Positions 28,081 to 36,367 of a DNA stretch of 64,000 nt are shown piece by piece. The translations under genes were made by a program, and so were the position numbers. The stretch is from Microbacterium profundi (GTDB taxonomy: Bacteria > Actinomycetota > Actinomycetes > Actinomycetales > Microbacteriaceae), in assembly GCF_000763375.1 (NCBI RefSeq), contig NZ_JPSY01000003.1, positions 124,001 through 188,000 of the forward strand. Reading direction: 5' to 3'. Within the stretch, counting starts at the first letter, position 1, and each line of letters starts with the position of its first letter. The notes below the pieces were generated by a model. The model did not search any database, was not told where the DNA came from, and saw only the letters and a program-made list of their open reading frames with translations.

Positions 28081-28671
28081 TCCCTGAGGCCAGGCGTGCG
28101 CCACGGCCTCGCGCACCTGTCCGAGCAACTGCGGCAGCGCCTTTGTCTTGGCGATGATCGGGAAGAAGTTCGAATCCGATTTCCAGCGCGGCACGATGTG
28201 CTGATGCAGGTGTCCGTCGACGCCGGCGCCGGCGACCGCGCCCTGGTTCATGCCCAGGTTGAATCCGTCGCAGTTCGACACCTCACGAAGCACGCGCATG
28301 CCGGTCTGCGTCAGGGCGCCGATCTCGGCGACCTCTTCCGCCGTCGCCTGGTCGTACGTCGCGATGTGGCGGTACGGGCACACGAGCAGGTGCCCCGAGT
28401 TGTACGGGAACAGGTTCAGCAGCACGTAGGCAGTCTCGCCGCGCGCGACGATGAGTCGCTCGGCATCCGGATGCTTCGGTGCCTCGCAGAACGGGCACTC
28501 GTCGCGCAGCGGTTCAGGACCCGCTTGGATGTACGCCAGCCGGTGCGGGGTCCACAGCCGCTGGAACTCATCGGGGATGCCGGCGAGGTGCCCGGCATCC
28601 TCCGCGCCCACGCCGGACGCCTCGGTCTCCGACGCGGCGTCGGTGAACGATGGGTCCGGCGTCGTTGTCAC
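28078..28671 (-). CDS. HIT family hydrolase
   Basis: 197 residues. The nucleotide-binding HIT motif is [10 protein letters not shown] near residue 160, with the zinc-like CPFC site of the Ap4A-type actinobacterial branch at residue about 61. Family members hydrolyse dinucleoside polyphosphates or nucleoside phosphoramidates. The GTG start overlaps the thrS stop in GTGA, and thrS-HIT order is conserved in actinobacteria. The stop codon lies inside the repeat cluster, so the gene's 3' end may have been set by repeat insertion. Confidence 0.92.
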   Translation of the reverse strand: MTTTPDPSFTDAASETEASGVGAEDAGHLAGIPDEFQRLWTPHRLAYIQAGPEPLRDECPFCEAPKHPDAERLIVARGETAYVLLNLFPYNSGHLLVCPYRHIATYDQATAEEVAEIGALTQTGMRVLREVSNCDGFNLGMNQGAVAGAGVDGHLHQHIVPRWKSDSNFFPIIAKTKALPQLLGQVREAVAHAWPQG

Positions 28672-30659
28672 GCCAGATCCTCCACTGTGTGCACGAGCGC
28701 GTGGGTGTCGATCGCCGCACGGATGCGAGCCACGGCATCCGCGATCGGCACGCCGTTCTCCTGCGTACCGTCACGGAAGCGGAACGAGACGGTGCCGGCA
28801 TCCCGGTCCTTCTCCCCCGCGATGAGGATCAGCGGCACCTTGCCCGTGGTGTGGGTGCGGATCTTCTTCTGCATCCGGTCATCCGACACGTCGAGTTCGG
28901 CGCGCACGCCGCCGTCGCGCAACGTCGTGACGATCTCGCCGAGGTAGTCGGCGAAGTCATCTGCAACCGGGATGCCGACGACCTGCACCGGGGACAGCCA
29001 CACCGGGAAGTCACCGGCGTAATGCTCGAGCAGGATGGCGAAGAAGCGCTCGATCGAACCGAACAGCGCGCGGTGGATCATGATCGGGCGCTTCTTCTGC
29101 CCGTCCTTGTCCATGAACTCGAGGTCGAAGCGCTCTGGGAGGTTCGGGTCGACCTGCACCGTTGACAGCTGCCACGTGCGGCCGATCGCATCGCGCGTCT
29201 TCAGGTCGATCTTGGGGCCGTAGAAAGCGGCCTCGCCGGGTACTTCGGTGAGCTTGAGACCGGATGCCACGGCGACGCGCCGCAACGCATCCGTCGAAGA
29301 CTCCCAGAACTCGTCCGAGCCGATCCACTTCGCCTTCTCGTCGTCTTTCATCGACAGCTCGAGCTCGAAATCGGTGAGCCCGAAGTCGCGGAGCATCGAC
29401 AGGATGAATTCGAGGACCTTCGCGACCTCGTCCTCCAGCTGATCGGGGGTGACGAAGAGGTGCGAGTCGTCCTGGGTGAATCCGCGCACGCGGGTGAGCC
29501 CGTGCAGTGCGCCGGAGAGCTCATTGCGGTAAACGGTGCCGTTCTCCGCGAGGCGCAGGGGCAGGTCGCGGTAGCTGCGCGCACGCTCCTTGTAGATGAG
29601 GATGTGCATCGGGCAGTTCATGGGCTTCAGGTAGTAGTCCTGGCCCTGCTTGGTGATCTCGCCGTTCTCGTCGCGCTCCTCGTCCATCACGATCGGAGGG
29701 AACATGCCCTCCTTGTAGGTGACGAGGTGGTTCGAGGTGAGGAAGAGGTCTTCCTTGGAGATGTGCGGCGTGTACACGTAGGTGTAGCCGCCCTCGATGT
29801 GGCGCTTGCGTGCGTGCTGCTCCATCTCGCCGCGGATCATGCCGCCGCGAGGGTGCCAGACCGACAGACCCGAGCCGATCTCCTCGGGGAACGAGAAGAG
29901 GTCGAGTTCCTTGCCGAGGCGGCGGTGGTCGCGCTTGGCCGCTTCTTCGAGCCGGTGCTGGTAGGCGCGCAGTTCGTCCTTGGTCGGCCAAGCGGTGCCG
30001 TAGATGCGCTGCAGCTGCGGGTTCTTCTCACTGCCGCGCCAGTAGGCGGCGGCGATGCGGGTGAGGTCCCAGCCGTTGCCGATCATGCGCGTGCTGGGCA
30101 GGTGGGGGCCGCGGCAGAGGTCCTTCCAGGCGACCTCGCCGTCCTTCGTGGTGTTGTCGTAGATGGTCAGCTCGCCCGCGCCCACCTCGACGGATGCGCC
30201 TTCGGCTGCTTCCTTGTTGCCGCCCTTGAGCCCGATGAGCTCGAGCTTGAACGGCTCGTTCGCGAGTTCGGCGCGGGCCTCGTCATCCGTGACCACACGG
30301 CGCACGAAGCGCTGTCCCTCGCGGACGATGCGCTGCATCTCCTTCGAGATCGCCTTGACGTCCTCGGGTGTGAACGGCGTCTCGACGCCGAAGTCGTAGT
30401 AGAAGCCATCGGTGACCGGCGGGCCGATGCCGAGGTTCGCCTGGGGGTTGATGCGCTGCACCGCCTGGGCGAGGACGTGCGCGGTCGAGTGCCGCAGGAT
30501 CGCGAGCCCGTCTTCGCTGTCGATCGTGACGGGCTCGACCTCATCGGTCGTCGTCACGGTGGTCGCCAGATCCTTCAGGTCGCCGTTGACGCGCATCGCG
30601 ACGACGGATCGGTCGGAGAACAAGGCGAAGCCGTCTGTCGGCTGGGCGTTTTCAGGCAC
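28668..30659 (-). CDS. thrS: threonyl-tRNA synthetase
   Basis: 663 residues. The TGS domain comes first. The editing domain has [11 protein letters not shown] and GFYYDFGVE. The class II catalytic core has [14 protein letters not shown] with the zinc Cys, [26 protein letters not shown] and [19 protein letters not shown]. The anticodon-binding domain ends the protein ([18 protein letters not shown]). GTG start. It is followed by the HIT gene with a 4-base overlap. Confidence 0.96.
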   Translation of the reverse strand: MPENAQPTDGFALFSDRSVVAMRVNGDLKDLATTVTTTDEVEPVTIDSEDGLAILRHSTAHVLAQAVQRINPQANLGIGPPVTDGFYYDFGVETPFTPEDVKAISKEMQRIVREGQRFVRRVVTDDEARAELANEPFKLELIGLKGGNKEAAEGASVEVGAGELTIYDNTTKDGEVAWKDLCRGPHLPSTRMIGNGWDLTRIAAAYWRGSEKNPQLQRIYGTAWPTKDELRAYQHRLEEAAKRDHRRLGKELDLFSFPEEIGSGLSVWHPRGGMIRGEMEQHARKRHIEGGYTYVYTPHISKEDLFLTSNHLVTYKEGMFPPIVMDEERDENGEITKQGQDYYLKPMNCPMHILIYKERARSYRDLPLRLAENGTVYRNELSGALHGLTRVRGFTQDDSHLFVTPDQLEDEVAKVLEFILSMLRDFGLTDFELELSMKDDEKAKWIGSDEFWESSTDALRRVAVASGLKLTEVPGEAAFYGPKIDLKTRDAIGRTWQLSTVQVDPNLPERFDLEFMDKDGQKKRPIMIHRALFGSIERFFAILLEHYAGDFPVWLSPVQVVGIPVADDFADYLGEIVTTLRDGGVRAELDVSDDRMQKKIRTHTTGKVPLILIAGEKDRDAGTVSFRFRDGTQENGVPIADAVARIRAAIDTHALVHTVEDLA

Positions 30660-30758
30660 TGATCACTCCATTTGGGTCGCCTCTAGGCTACTCGCCTCGC
30701 GGCGTCGTCTGCGCGCTCGGAGCGGATGCCGTCGGGGTCGTCCCCGTTAACGAAAAGT

Positions 30759-30787
30759 GCTCCCGTGGAGTGGAAGTCCACGGGAGC
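30759..30787 (-). terminator. hairpin with T-run, minus-strand terminator
   Basis: An 11-bp inverted repeat (GCTCCCGTGGA and its complement) with a 7-base loop is followed on the minus strand by ACTTTTCG. It lies just outside the left end of the IS1182-like element, so it would stop minus-strand read-through from the IS towards thrS. Confidence 0.55.
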
Positions 30788-30983
30788 GGCGATCACGTTC
30801 GTCTAGGTGCGCGGGTCAGAATCGGGTGGCGTGGCGCGCGGCGTTGACTCTGGCATCGCGCGCTGACGGTCGCGAACGGGAACGGGCGGGCCGTTGCGGT
30901 GTGAGAGCGTGCGGGATCGCACGGCGAGGGGCTCGTGGCGACTGTCGGTGCGTGCTGTGACGCCCCGGGACCCCTGGGGAGGC

Positions 30984-31345
30984 CTATGCGGGCGCCAGCC
31001 CGGCGGCTGTAGCGACGCGGAGCTTGCGGAGGTTGTGGCAGATCGTGTGGAGTAGCCATTCGCCTTGGGCGCCGGCGAGTCCGCGTAGCCGGAGCTGTCC
31101 GGCGTTTTGCCGGGTCTTCATCTGCCCGAACGCGGGTTCAACGATGGCTTTGCGGCGCGCGTAGTCGGTGCGGCCCTGCTCGGTGCGCAGCGCGTGCGCC
31201 ATCCGCTCCCGCCGGCTCGCGTCCTCTGGGGCCGGGTCCGGGGCGCCGGCGGTAGGGAAGCTCTCGCCGTGACGTTGCCGTCCCGTCGCGATCAACACCT
31301 GTGCGTCCAGATCGTCGGCGGCTTCGAGGTTGGGCGCCGGCTCTC
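30984..31345 (-). pseudogene. IS1182-family transposase, C-terminal fragment
   Basis: About 120 residues from NLEAADDLDAQVLIATGRQ to the end, including YARRKAIVEPAFGQMKTRQ, the C-terminal DDE region with its catalytic Glu, and FHTICHNLRKL-like LLHTICHNLRKLRVA. No start codon belongs to it; the frame upstream runs into glutaminase sequence near 31331-31345. It was once continuous with the N-terminal fragment 270 bp away. Confidence 0.85.
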
Positions 31346-31622
31346 TCACCGCCCCGGTGGCGGAGACTCTCGACACGTACTTCCGTCAGTGCTCCGTGCT
31401 CGTCACGGCGCGCGACATCGCCGTGATGGGAGCAACCCTCGCCAACGGCGGAGTGAATCCGGTGACGGGTGAGCGCGTCACCAGCGCGGAGACGTGCCAG
31501 CACGTCATGACGATCATGGCCACCTGCGGCATGTACGACTACGCCGGTGAATGGCTGCTGCGGGCCGGGCTCCCGGCGAAGTCAGGAGTCGCCGGCGGAC
31601 TCGTCGCGAGCTCGCCGGGCGA
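31345..31622 (+). pseudogene. glutaminase A internal fragment inside an IS
   Basis: About 90 codons read in one plus-strand frame: PVAETLDTYFRQCSVLVTAR, DIAVMGATLANGGVNPVTGE, TSAETCQHVMTIMATCGMYD, YAGEWLLRAGLPAKSGVAGG and LVASSPG. These match the middle of the serine-dependent beta-lactamase-like glutaminase family (GlsA/YbaS), which turns glutamine into glutamate. The segment includes the YAGEW and KSGVAGG active-site motifs but lacks the N-terminal SxxK and the C-terminus. It interrupts the transposase on the opposite strand. No other part of a glutaminase is in the window. Confidence 0.85.
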
Positions 31623-32317
31623 GGTCGGGCTGGGCCTGGCTCGTCCCCGCGCCGGTCCTGGCCGAACTGCTGATCCTCGGCCTCATCGACCGCCTCCGCC
31701 TCGGCGAGCAGCGCAGCGACCTCGGCTTGGAGCTGATCGATCTTCGGCACGATCCGGTCATAGCTCATCGCCTTATGCCGCGACGCGTTCGCAGCCAGCT
31801 TCGTGCCATCCAGCGCGACACGCCCCAACCGCACCAGCCCCGCCTCCGCGCAGACCCGCAGCACCTGCAGGAACAACCCCGGCAGGGCATCCAGGTGACG
31901 CCGACGAAACCGGGCCAGCGACCGGTAGTCGGGCGCCTGGTTGCCCGACAGCCACCGGAAGGCGATATCGCGCTTGCAGCGCCGCTCCAACTCACGAGAC
32001 GAGGTCACGCCCGTCGCGTACGCGAACAGCAGCAGCTTCAACATCATCCGCGGGTCATACGGAGGCGCACCCGAGGCGGACGCGTACGACGCGTAGACCG
32101 GCGTCAGATCCAAGAGCTCTTCGACGACCTCGGAGATGAACCGGGCCTCATCATCCTCGTCCAGCCAGTCATCCAGACTCGGCGGGAGCAGGAAACACTG
32201 CCCCTGGTCATACCCACGGAACGTCTTGCCCGCACCCGCCGGTGCAGCCGATCCCGGCGCCCGCGCCTCACCCGGCTCGACCTCGAACAGACCCTCCAGG
32301 CTGGCAGTCACCGTCAT
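31600..32317 (-). pseudogene. IS1182-family transposase, N-terminal fragment
   Basis: Starts at MTVTASLEGLFEVEPGEA. Contains GYDQGQCFLLPPSLDDWL, the DUF772-like YDPRMMLKLLLFAYATGVTSSRELERRC, and the first catalytic Asp region RLGRVALDGTKLAANASRH. After DEAEDQQFGQDRRGDE the homology stops near 31620 at the glutaminase junction. Both pieces share TCGCCGGGCGAG-like bases at this junction. The central catalytic Asp is missing. Confidence 0.85.
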
Positions 32318-32525
32318 GAATCGATTCTCCCAGCACCCCGCGCTATCCACCGGATTCACCCCGGCGCGTTAACGGAAGGATCTGACCCACGCACCTAGAA
32401 GGGACGACGCGTGAACAAGTCAATTCTCTCACAGAGCGGGGCATGTCGATGGAAGGACGGGAAAGCGACCTCGAACCCGTGCATCGTCGCATTGATCCGG
32501 TCAGCGAGCTCGGCTCGGCTCCAGC

Positions 32526-32556
32526 GATGTACATCTCATCCTCACAGTTGTACAAC
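32526..32556 (+). promoter_or_regulatory. paired TGTACA palindromes, antitoxin operator
   Basis: Two perfect 10-bp palindromes, GATGTACATC (32526-32535) and GTTGTACAAC (32547-32556), have centres exactly 21 bp apart. They end 6 bases before the antitoxin ATG. YefM-YoeB operators are known to use paired palindromes with a TGTACA core, so this is likely the autoregulation site. The second overlaps a possible -10 (TACAAC). Confidence 0.7.
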
Positions 32557-32562
32557 GCGAGC

Positions 32563-32808
32563 ATGTCCCGCATCACTGCCTCTGAGGCGCGCAAGAGCTT
32601 CGCTAGTGTCATCGAGACAGCCCAGCGCGAGGCCGTCACCGTCGAGCGTCGCGGCGAGGCTCAGGCTGTCATCGTGTCGGCTGCCGAGTACGACCGACTG
32701 AGGAGCGCTGCCCAGGAGATCGAGGACATCACTGCGTTCGATGCCGCCATGGCCGAGGAAGGACCCAACATCCCCTGGGAGCAGGTCAAAGCCGATCTGG
32801 GCTGGTGA
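32563..32808 (+). CDS. type II antitoxin, Phd/YefM family
   Basis: 81 residues. The start MSRITASEARKSFASVIETAQREAVTVERRGE is the Phd/YefM fold, with VIVSAAEYDRL closing the DNA-binding part. The C-terminal 30 residues (AQEIEDITAFDAAMAEEG) form the acidic toxin-wrapping tail. A frame 40 residues longer runs through the operator palindromes and is rejected. The toxin follows after 10 bp. Confidence 0.9.
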   Translation: MSRITASEARKSFASVIETAQREAVTVERRGEAQAVIVSAAEYDRLRSAAQEIEDITAFDAAMAEEGPNIPWEQVKADLGW

Positions 32809-32818
32809 GACGTCCCGC

Positions 32819-33076
32819 ATGGCCTATGAGATCGAAGTGCGTCCTGCTGCGCTGCGAGCTCTGAAGAAAATCGACAAGCGGGACCAATCCCGGATCCAGG
32901 GTGCGATCGCACTCCTGGCGGCCGATCCGCGTCCACCAGGAGCGAAGGCGCTGCGCGTCCGCGACGGGCTCCGCATCCGTGTCGGGGACTACCGCATCAT
33001 CTACACCGTCCAGGACAGCCGGCTGCTGGTGGTCGTCGTCACCCTCGGTCAACGTCGAGAGGTGTACGACCAATGA
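32819..33076 (+). CDS. type II toxin, RelE/ParE superfamily
   Basis: 85 residues. MAYEIEVRPAALRALKKIDK, LRVRDGLRIRVGDYRIIYTV and VVVVTLGQRREVYDQ match RelE-type mRNA interferases. The basic residues and terminal Tyr typical of ribosome-dependent cleavage are present. The ATG is 10 bp after the antitoxin stop; a longer frame overlapping the antitoxin is unlikely. Both genes look intact. Confidence 0.9.
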   Translation: MAYEIEVRPAALRALKKIDKRDQSRIQGAIALLAADPRPPGAKALRVRDGLRIRVGDYRIIYTVQDSRLLVVVVTLGQRREVYDQ

Positions 33077-33372
33077 ACGGTACTGCGTCCTCTGGTCAGC
33101 GCTGGGACGGCGATCACCTGGCTCACGAGCGATGTCCGCCGTCCCGACGGTCCAGGCGAGGTGAGCCTGTTCACTGCCCTGGACTCTGCCCGCTGGCAGG
33201 AGCAAGGGCTGCCACGCGACCGCCAGTGTTGGGCGCGAAAAGTTCCCCACACTTTGAAAGCACAATCGACACTGCTGAGGCTCTGTGGGTTGCGCTCGGC
33301 GACACAATCGAGTGCGCCGACGATCCATCGTTCTACGGCCCGCAGAGGTATCAGAACTGATACTATCCTGTC
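33077..33372 (+). other. 296 bp without a recognisable gene
   Basis: Lies between the RelE-type toxin and the nucleotidyltransferase gene. No open frame shows a family I recognise. Its last bases hold TACTAT (33361-33366), a -10-like element exactly 6 bases before the next ATG. Confidence 0.5.
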
Positions 33373-34164
33373 ATGGTGAAGGATCAGAATGGGCGCGCCC
33401 ACCGTCCTGCCGTCCCCGGTGGCGGCCAGTTCTCCGAGTCTGCACACACGCCACCGGAAGCGAACCTGCCGCCAGCGGACACGATGCCTGCAGGTCTGGA
33501 GGCCGTGCTCGAATCAGCCGCGCGACTGCAGCGTCTCGTACCCGACGCGGTCCTCGTCGGAGGCACCGCTGCCGCCTACTACGCCCGGCACCGCACGTCC
33601 ACCGACCACGATCACATCGTTCGTGACCTGAACCAGCGCTTCGAGGTCGTCCTCGACGCGCTGGAACGCGACGGAGACTTCGTCCTCAACCGAGCCACTC
33701 CGGGGAGGATCATCCTCGGCGAGCTCGGCGGCATCGAAGCCGGCGTCCGGCAGCTCATCCGCGCCCGCCCGTTGGAGACCACCCAGGTGCAGCTCCGCTC
33801 CGGAGACATGCTCACCGTCCCCACCATCGACGAACTCGCACGCATCAAGGCCTACCTGATCGTGAAGCGGAACCAGATGCGCGACTACGTCGACATCGCT
33901 GCCCTGTCCGCGACTTTCGGACCAGACCGAATCGGCGCCGTCCTCGGCGACATCGACGACTACTACCGCGACGACACCCATCCCGAAGATCGCCCCGTCC
34001 GATCCCAGCTCGCCCGCCAACTCGCCTCCCCGCAGCCGCGGGACGCTTCCCAGATCGCACGGCTGAGCTCATACAAGGGGATGACCCCTCGATGGCAGAA
34101 CTGGGATGAGATCGTCGCAGCGTGCCGAACCGTCGCCGCGCATATCCCCACCGGAGGTGAATGA
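33373..34164 (+). CDS. nucleotidyltransferase, AbiEii/MenA-like putative toxin
   Basis: 263 residues. Residues 1-40 form a polar lead with GGGQFSESAHTPPEANL. The nucleotidyltransferase motif is VGGTAAAYYARHRTSTDHDH (GG at 63-64, D78 and D80). Further down, TIDELARIKAYLIVKRNQMRDYVDIAAL matches the AbiEii pattern with a conserved R-D-Y-x-D. The C-terminal region ends in a Tyr/Trp-rich stretch. Related toxins add nucleotides to tRNA or other targets. The next gene, an HTH protein, starts 1 base after the stop. No ribosome site is visible, but the -10 spacing fits leaderless expression. Confidence 0.75.
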   Translation: MVKDQNGRAHRPAVPGGGQFSESAHTPPEANLPPADTMPAGLEAVLESAARLQRLVPDAVLVGGTAAAYYARHRTSTDHDHIVRDLNQRFEVVLDALERDGDFVLNRATPGRIILGELGGIEAGVRQLIRARPLETTQVQLRSGDMLTVPTIDELARIKAYLIVKRNQMRDYVDIAALSATFGPDRIGAVLGDIDDYYRDDTHPEDRPVRSQLARQLASPQPRDASQIARLSSYKGMTPRWQNWDEIVAACRTVAAHIPTGGE

Positions 34165-34165
34165 C

Positions 34166-34618
34166 ATGCCCTTGGCCTTTCGGAACATCGACGTGACCCC
34201 GAACGACCCCGTCGAAGCATGGGGGTTCGAGGGCATGCTCGCCGCACTCGATCGCGGATACCTGCAGCACTGGGCGCGCATCGCTGACGCCGTGCACGCG
34301 AACCCCGACCTGCGCGCCGTGTTCGAAGAAGCCGCTGACGCCGCCGAATCGACGTCCGCGGTCGAATACGTGCGCCTCCTTCTCGCCATGAAGGGCCGGT
34401 CCCCCAGCGAGATCGCGCACGACCATCTCGTGACGGCCTTCCGGAAGACTCGGATGACGCAGCAGCAGGTCGCCGAGCGGCTCGGAACGTCCCGACCCCG
34501 GCTGAGCACCTACCTGTCCGGCAAGGTGACCCCCAGCATGGACGTCCTCGTCGCCCTCGAGAGTCTCGCGGAAGAGCGGGTCGCTCCCCTCCTCGCGCCA
34601 CGTCTCGTCCTCATGTGA
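34166..34618 (+). CDS. XRE-type HTH protein, likely partner of the nucleotidyltransferase
   Basis: 150 residues. The N-terminal half (NDPVEAWGFEGMLAALDRGY) is a helical module seen beside such nucleotidyltransferases in actinobacteria. The C-terminal half is a clear helix-turn-helix: AFRKTRMTQQQVAERLGTSR then PRLSTYLSGKVTPSMDVLVA. It begins 1 base after the preceding stop, with GGAGGTGA upstream inside that gene, so translation is coupled. It is proposed as antitoxin and autoregulator; the toxin-first order differs from classical AbiE. Confidence 0.75.
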   Translation: MPLAFRNIDVTPNDPVEAWGFEGMLAALDRGYLQHWARIADAVHANPDLRAVFEEAADAAESTSAVEYVRLLLAMKGRSPSEIAHDHLVTAFRKTRMTQQQVAERLGTSRPRLSTYLSGKVTPSMDVLVALESLAEERVAPLLAPRLVLM

Positions 34619-34648
34619 CCACCCGCGCCCGCAGGGTTCATGCGGGGC

Positions 34649-35041
34649 ATGACCGACATCAGCGCCGACGCGCACGCACGCGGTGAAGCAGCCCGGGTAC
34701 GGGGACGGTTCGGTGAGCAGGAGCGCACCGCAGAGGAAGTCTCACTCGCCGGAGCATCGACTTTCCGCAGCTGCCTCGAGAACCAGGTGGACCTTCGCGA
34801 CATCAGGTCCATGGGCGGGGACGAGATCGACGCGTTCGACGACATAGAGGCGGAGAGCGCCGCACGTCGAAAGCTCGGAGTCGCGGGCACCACACGATCG
34901 GATACTGAGTTCTGCAACTACCTCCGGTACGACCTTCGAGAGAACCCGTTACGTGGTTCCCGGGGCGTGCGGGAGCGCCCTGGCACCGGTTCTCAGGTGC
35001 GCAGTGGCGCCAGCGGCGGGGTAGCAGCCGGCCGCGGGTGA
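34649..35041 (+). CDS. hypothetical protein with GRFGEQERTAEEVSLA motif
   Basis: 130 residues from MTDISADAHARGEAARVRGR. The segment GRFGEQERTAEEVSLA resembles a short motif recurring in actinobacterial mobile-element proteins and is similar in form to the GGGQFSESAHTPPEANL lead of the nucleotidyltransferase upstream. After residue about 85 the sequence turns Arg/Gly-rich and looks like random frame, so the true gene may be shorter or frameshifted. The following 35042-35203 shows no gene. Confidence 0.4.
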   Translation: MTDISADAHARGEAARVRGRFGEQERTAEEVSLAGASTFRSCLENQVDLRDIRSMGGDEIDAFDDIEAESAARRKLGVAGTTRSDTEFCNYLRYDLRENPLRGSRGVRERPGTGSQVRSGASGGVAAGRG

Positions 35042-35203
35042 ACATGCCGATCAGCGTCCACGCGGACAGTTGGGAGTCCCCGCGCCGTTGGCAGGCCAGC
35101 GTGGTCGCGGCGAGCAGGTTCAGTGCGTCCCCGAGCCGGGTCGGCCACACCAGGCGGCGGTTCAGGATGTCGGGCTCAATTGGTAGCGGCGCCGTAGTGG
35201 AAA

Positions 35204-35229
35204 CAAAAAAGCCCCGGAAAACCGGGGCT
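35204..35229 (-). terminator. Rho-independent terminator of the tRNA operon
   Basis: GCCCCGG-4 bases-CCGGGGC stem followed on the minus strand by TTTTTTG. A textbook intrinsic terminator 20 bp after tRNA-Val(GAC). Confidence 0.9.
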
Positions 35230-35247
35230 GATCTGGTATTTAGTCTG

Positions 35248-35319
35248 TGCGCGATACTGGGATCGAACCAGTGACCTCTTCCGTGTCAGGGAAGCGCGCT
35301 ACCGCTGCGCCAATCGCGC
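35248..35319 (-). tRNA. tRNA-Val (GAC)
   Basis: 72 bases, acceptor GCGCGAT paired with ATCGCGC, discriminator A, no encoded CCA. Anticodon arm CTTCC-CTGACAC-GGAAG gives GAC. T arm ACTGG-TTCGATC-CCAGT. Last gene of a minus-strand Gly-Cys-Val set. Confidence 0.95.
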
Positions 35320-35347
35320 CTGTGAAGGCTATTAAGTTGATGCGACG

Positions 35348-35418
35348 AGGTGGCGACGGGATTCGAACCCGTGTAAACGGCTTTGCAGGCCGGTGCCTAG
35401 CCGCTCGGCCACGCCACC
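35348..35418 (-). tRNA. tRNA-Cys (GCA)
   Basis: 71 bases, acceptor GGTGGCG with CGCCACC, discriminator T, no encoded CCA. The anticodon loop CTGCAAA reads GCA. T arm has CGGGTTCGAATCCCG. Confidence 0.95.
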
Positions 35419-35472
35419 GTGTGGATTGACCCCACGTGCCGTGAGCCCCTCAGAAAGAGACTCCTGCACTCG

Positions 35473-35544
35473 AGCGGATGACGAGATTCGAACTCGCGAC
35501 CCTCACCTTGGCAAGGTGATGCGCTACCACTGCGCTACATCCGC
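35473..35544 (-). tRNA. tRNA-Gly (GCC)
   Basis: 72 bases, acceptor GCGGATG with CATCCGC. Anticodon arm TCACC-TTGCCAA-GGTGA gives GCC. T arm GCGAG-TTCGAAT-CTCGT closes with one G-T pair. First gene of the three-tRNA transcript. Confidence 0.95.
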
Positions 35545-35575
35545 GTTGTGTTCCGGCTCACCGGGCACTTGTAAA

Positions 35576-35603
35576 ACTTTAGCCGATCATTTCGATCCCG
35601 CAA
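35576..35603 (-). promoter_or_regulatory. promoter of the tRNA-Gly-Cys-Val operon
   Basis: On the minus strand TTGCGG (35603-35598), a 16-bp spacer, and TAAAGT (35581-35576) precede tRNA-Gly by 31 bp. The layout fits a housekeeping sigma promoter. Confidence 0.6.
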
Positions 35604-35642
35604 AACCGAAACCCGATCTCGCGCGTGTCATGCGGTTTGGTC

Positions 35643-35670
35643 ATGACGGCGTCCGGCATTCGGGTAATAT
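35643..35670 (+). promoter_or_regulatory. promoter of tRNA-Val(CAC)
   Basis: TAATAT at 35665-35670 with ATGACG at 35643-35648 and a 16-bp spacer, 24 bp before the tRNA. The -10 is near consensus; the -35 is weak. Confidence 0.55.
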
Positions 35671-35693
35671 CGTTTCTCGACCCCCTGGGTCAT

Positions 35694-35769
35694 GGGCGAT
35701 TGGCGCAGTTGGTAGCGCGCTTCCTTCACACGGAAGAGGTCATCGGTTCGAGTCCGGTATCGCCCACCA
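35694..35769 (+). tRNA. tRNA-Val (CAC), integration site
   Basis: 76 bases including an encoded CCA. Acceptor GGGCGAT with ATCGCCC; anticodon arm CTTCC-TTCACAC-GGAAG gives CAC; T arm ATCGG-TTCGAGT-CCGGT. Its 3' 43 bases are copied at 38038-38080, so an integrated element used this gene as its attachment site and left it intact. Confidence 0.96.
35727..35769 (+). repeat. attL-side copy of the 43-bp direct repeat
   Basis: Runs from the first anticodon base of tRNA-Val(CAC) to its CCA. Identical to 38038-38080. The next bases differ, so the repeat is exactly bounded. Confidence 0.92.
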
Positions 35770-35770
35770 T

Positions 35771-35798
35771 GAAAACCCCTGGTTATCCGGGGGTTTTC
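35771..35798 (+). terminator. intrinsic terminator after tRNA-Val(CAC)
   Basis: GAAAACCCC paired with GGGGTTTTC around a 10-base loop, followed by GTCTTTC. Lies just inside the integrated element and ends the tRNA transcript. Confidence 0.75.
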
Positions 35799-35807
35799 GT
35801 CTTTCAA

Positions 35808-36260
35808 CTACTGGCCCACAGCGTGTTGTGTGGACAGATCGGCCGGTTGTGTGGAATCGGGGTCCGCGAGCGCTCCAGCCGCGAGCGCCCAGGGCCGTTG
35901 AGCGTCCACCTGACGGTGTGTATAGACGCCCTCTGTGATGTTGCTGGCTGAGTGCCCGACACGCTGTTGGATGACCGGCAGAGGGCACCCCGCCTGGTCC
36001 AGCAGAGTCACGTGAATGTGCCTCCAGCCGTGCATCCCCATCAGCGGCAACTTCTCCCGCTTCTCCACGACGATCATGCGCCGCGTGACGTACTTGGGAT
36101 CGACCGGCGACCCGTCCTCCTGTGAGAACACCAGGCCGTTGTCCTCCCAGATGGGCATCCCGAAGGTGCGCGCGATCCTGGTTCGCCGCAACGACGTCGA
36201 CCTGGCCGTGGACCGTTCCGCGTACTTCACCAGCGACCGCACTGCGATCCGCGCGACCAT
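35808..36260 (-). pseudogene. tyrosine recombinase (integrase), C-terminal fragment
   Basis: About 150 codons. It shows WEDNGLVFSQEDGSPVDP, then the catalytic HGWRHIHVTLL (H-x-x-R), RVGHSASNITEGVYTH (GH and the nucleophile Tyr). The N-terminal arm, core-binding domain and first catalytic Arg are absent, and the first 35 residues look unrelated. Its place next to the tRNA-Val attachment site shows it is the integrase that inserted the element, now dead. Confidence 0.8.
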
Positions 36261-36367
36261 GCGCGTGTCGTTCGCGTTCCCGCACGCGGCCGCAGTTCAG
36301 AAGATCAGCCTCAGCGCATGATCTGAAGCGGAGCAGGAGGGATCGGCCGGAAGGGTTCGGTCCCTCC

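Larger units (their letters stand above)
30802..32399 (-). mobile_element. IS1182-family element, defective, with a captured glutaminase fragment
   Basis: The ends are inverted repeats: TCTAGGTGCGCGGGTCAGA from 30802 and, on the minus strand from 32399, TCTAGGTGCGTGGGTCAGA. The element is 1598 bp. It holds the N-terminal and C-terminal parts of one IS1182-type transposase on minus, but the centre is replaced by about 270 bp of a glutaminase gene on plus. No clear target duplication flanks it. It cannot encode a working transposase. Confidence 0.8.

Noticed and set aside
34803..35150. A 115-codon minus-strand frame before the tRNA cluster
   Set aside because: No ribosome site, no domain, and Arg/Pro/Cys-rich composition like non-coding high-GC frames.
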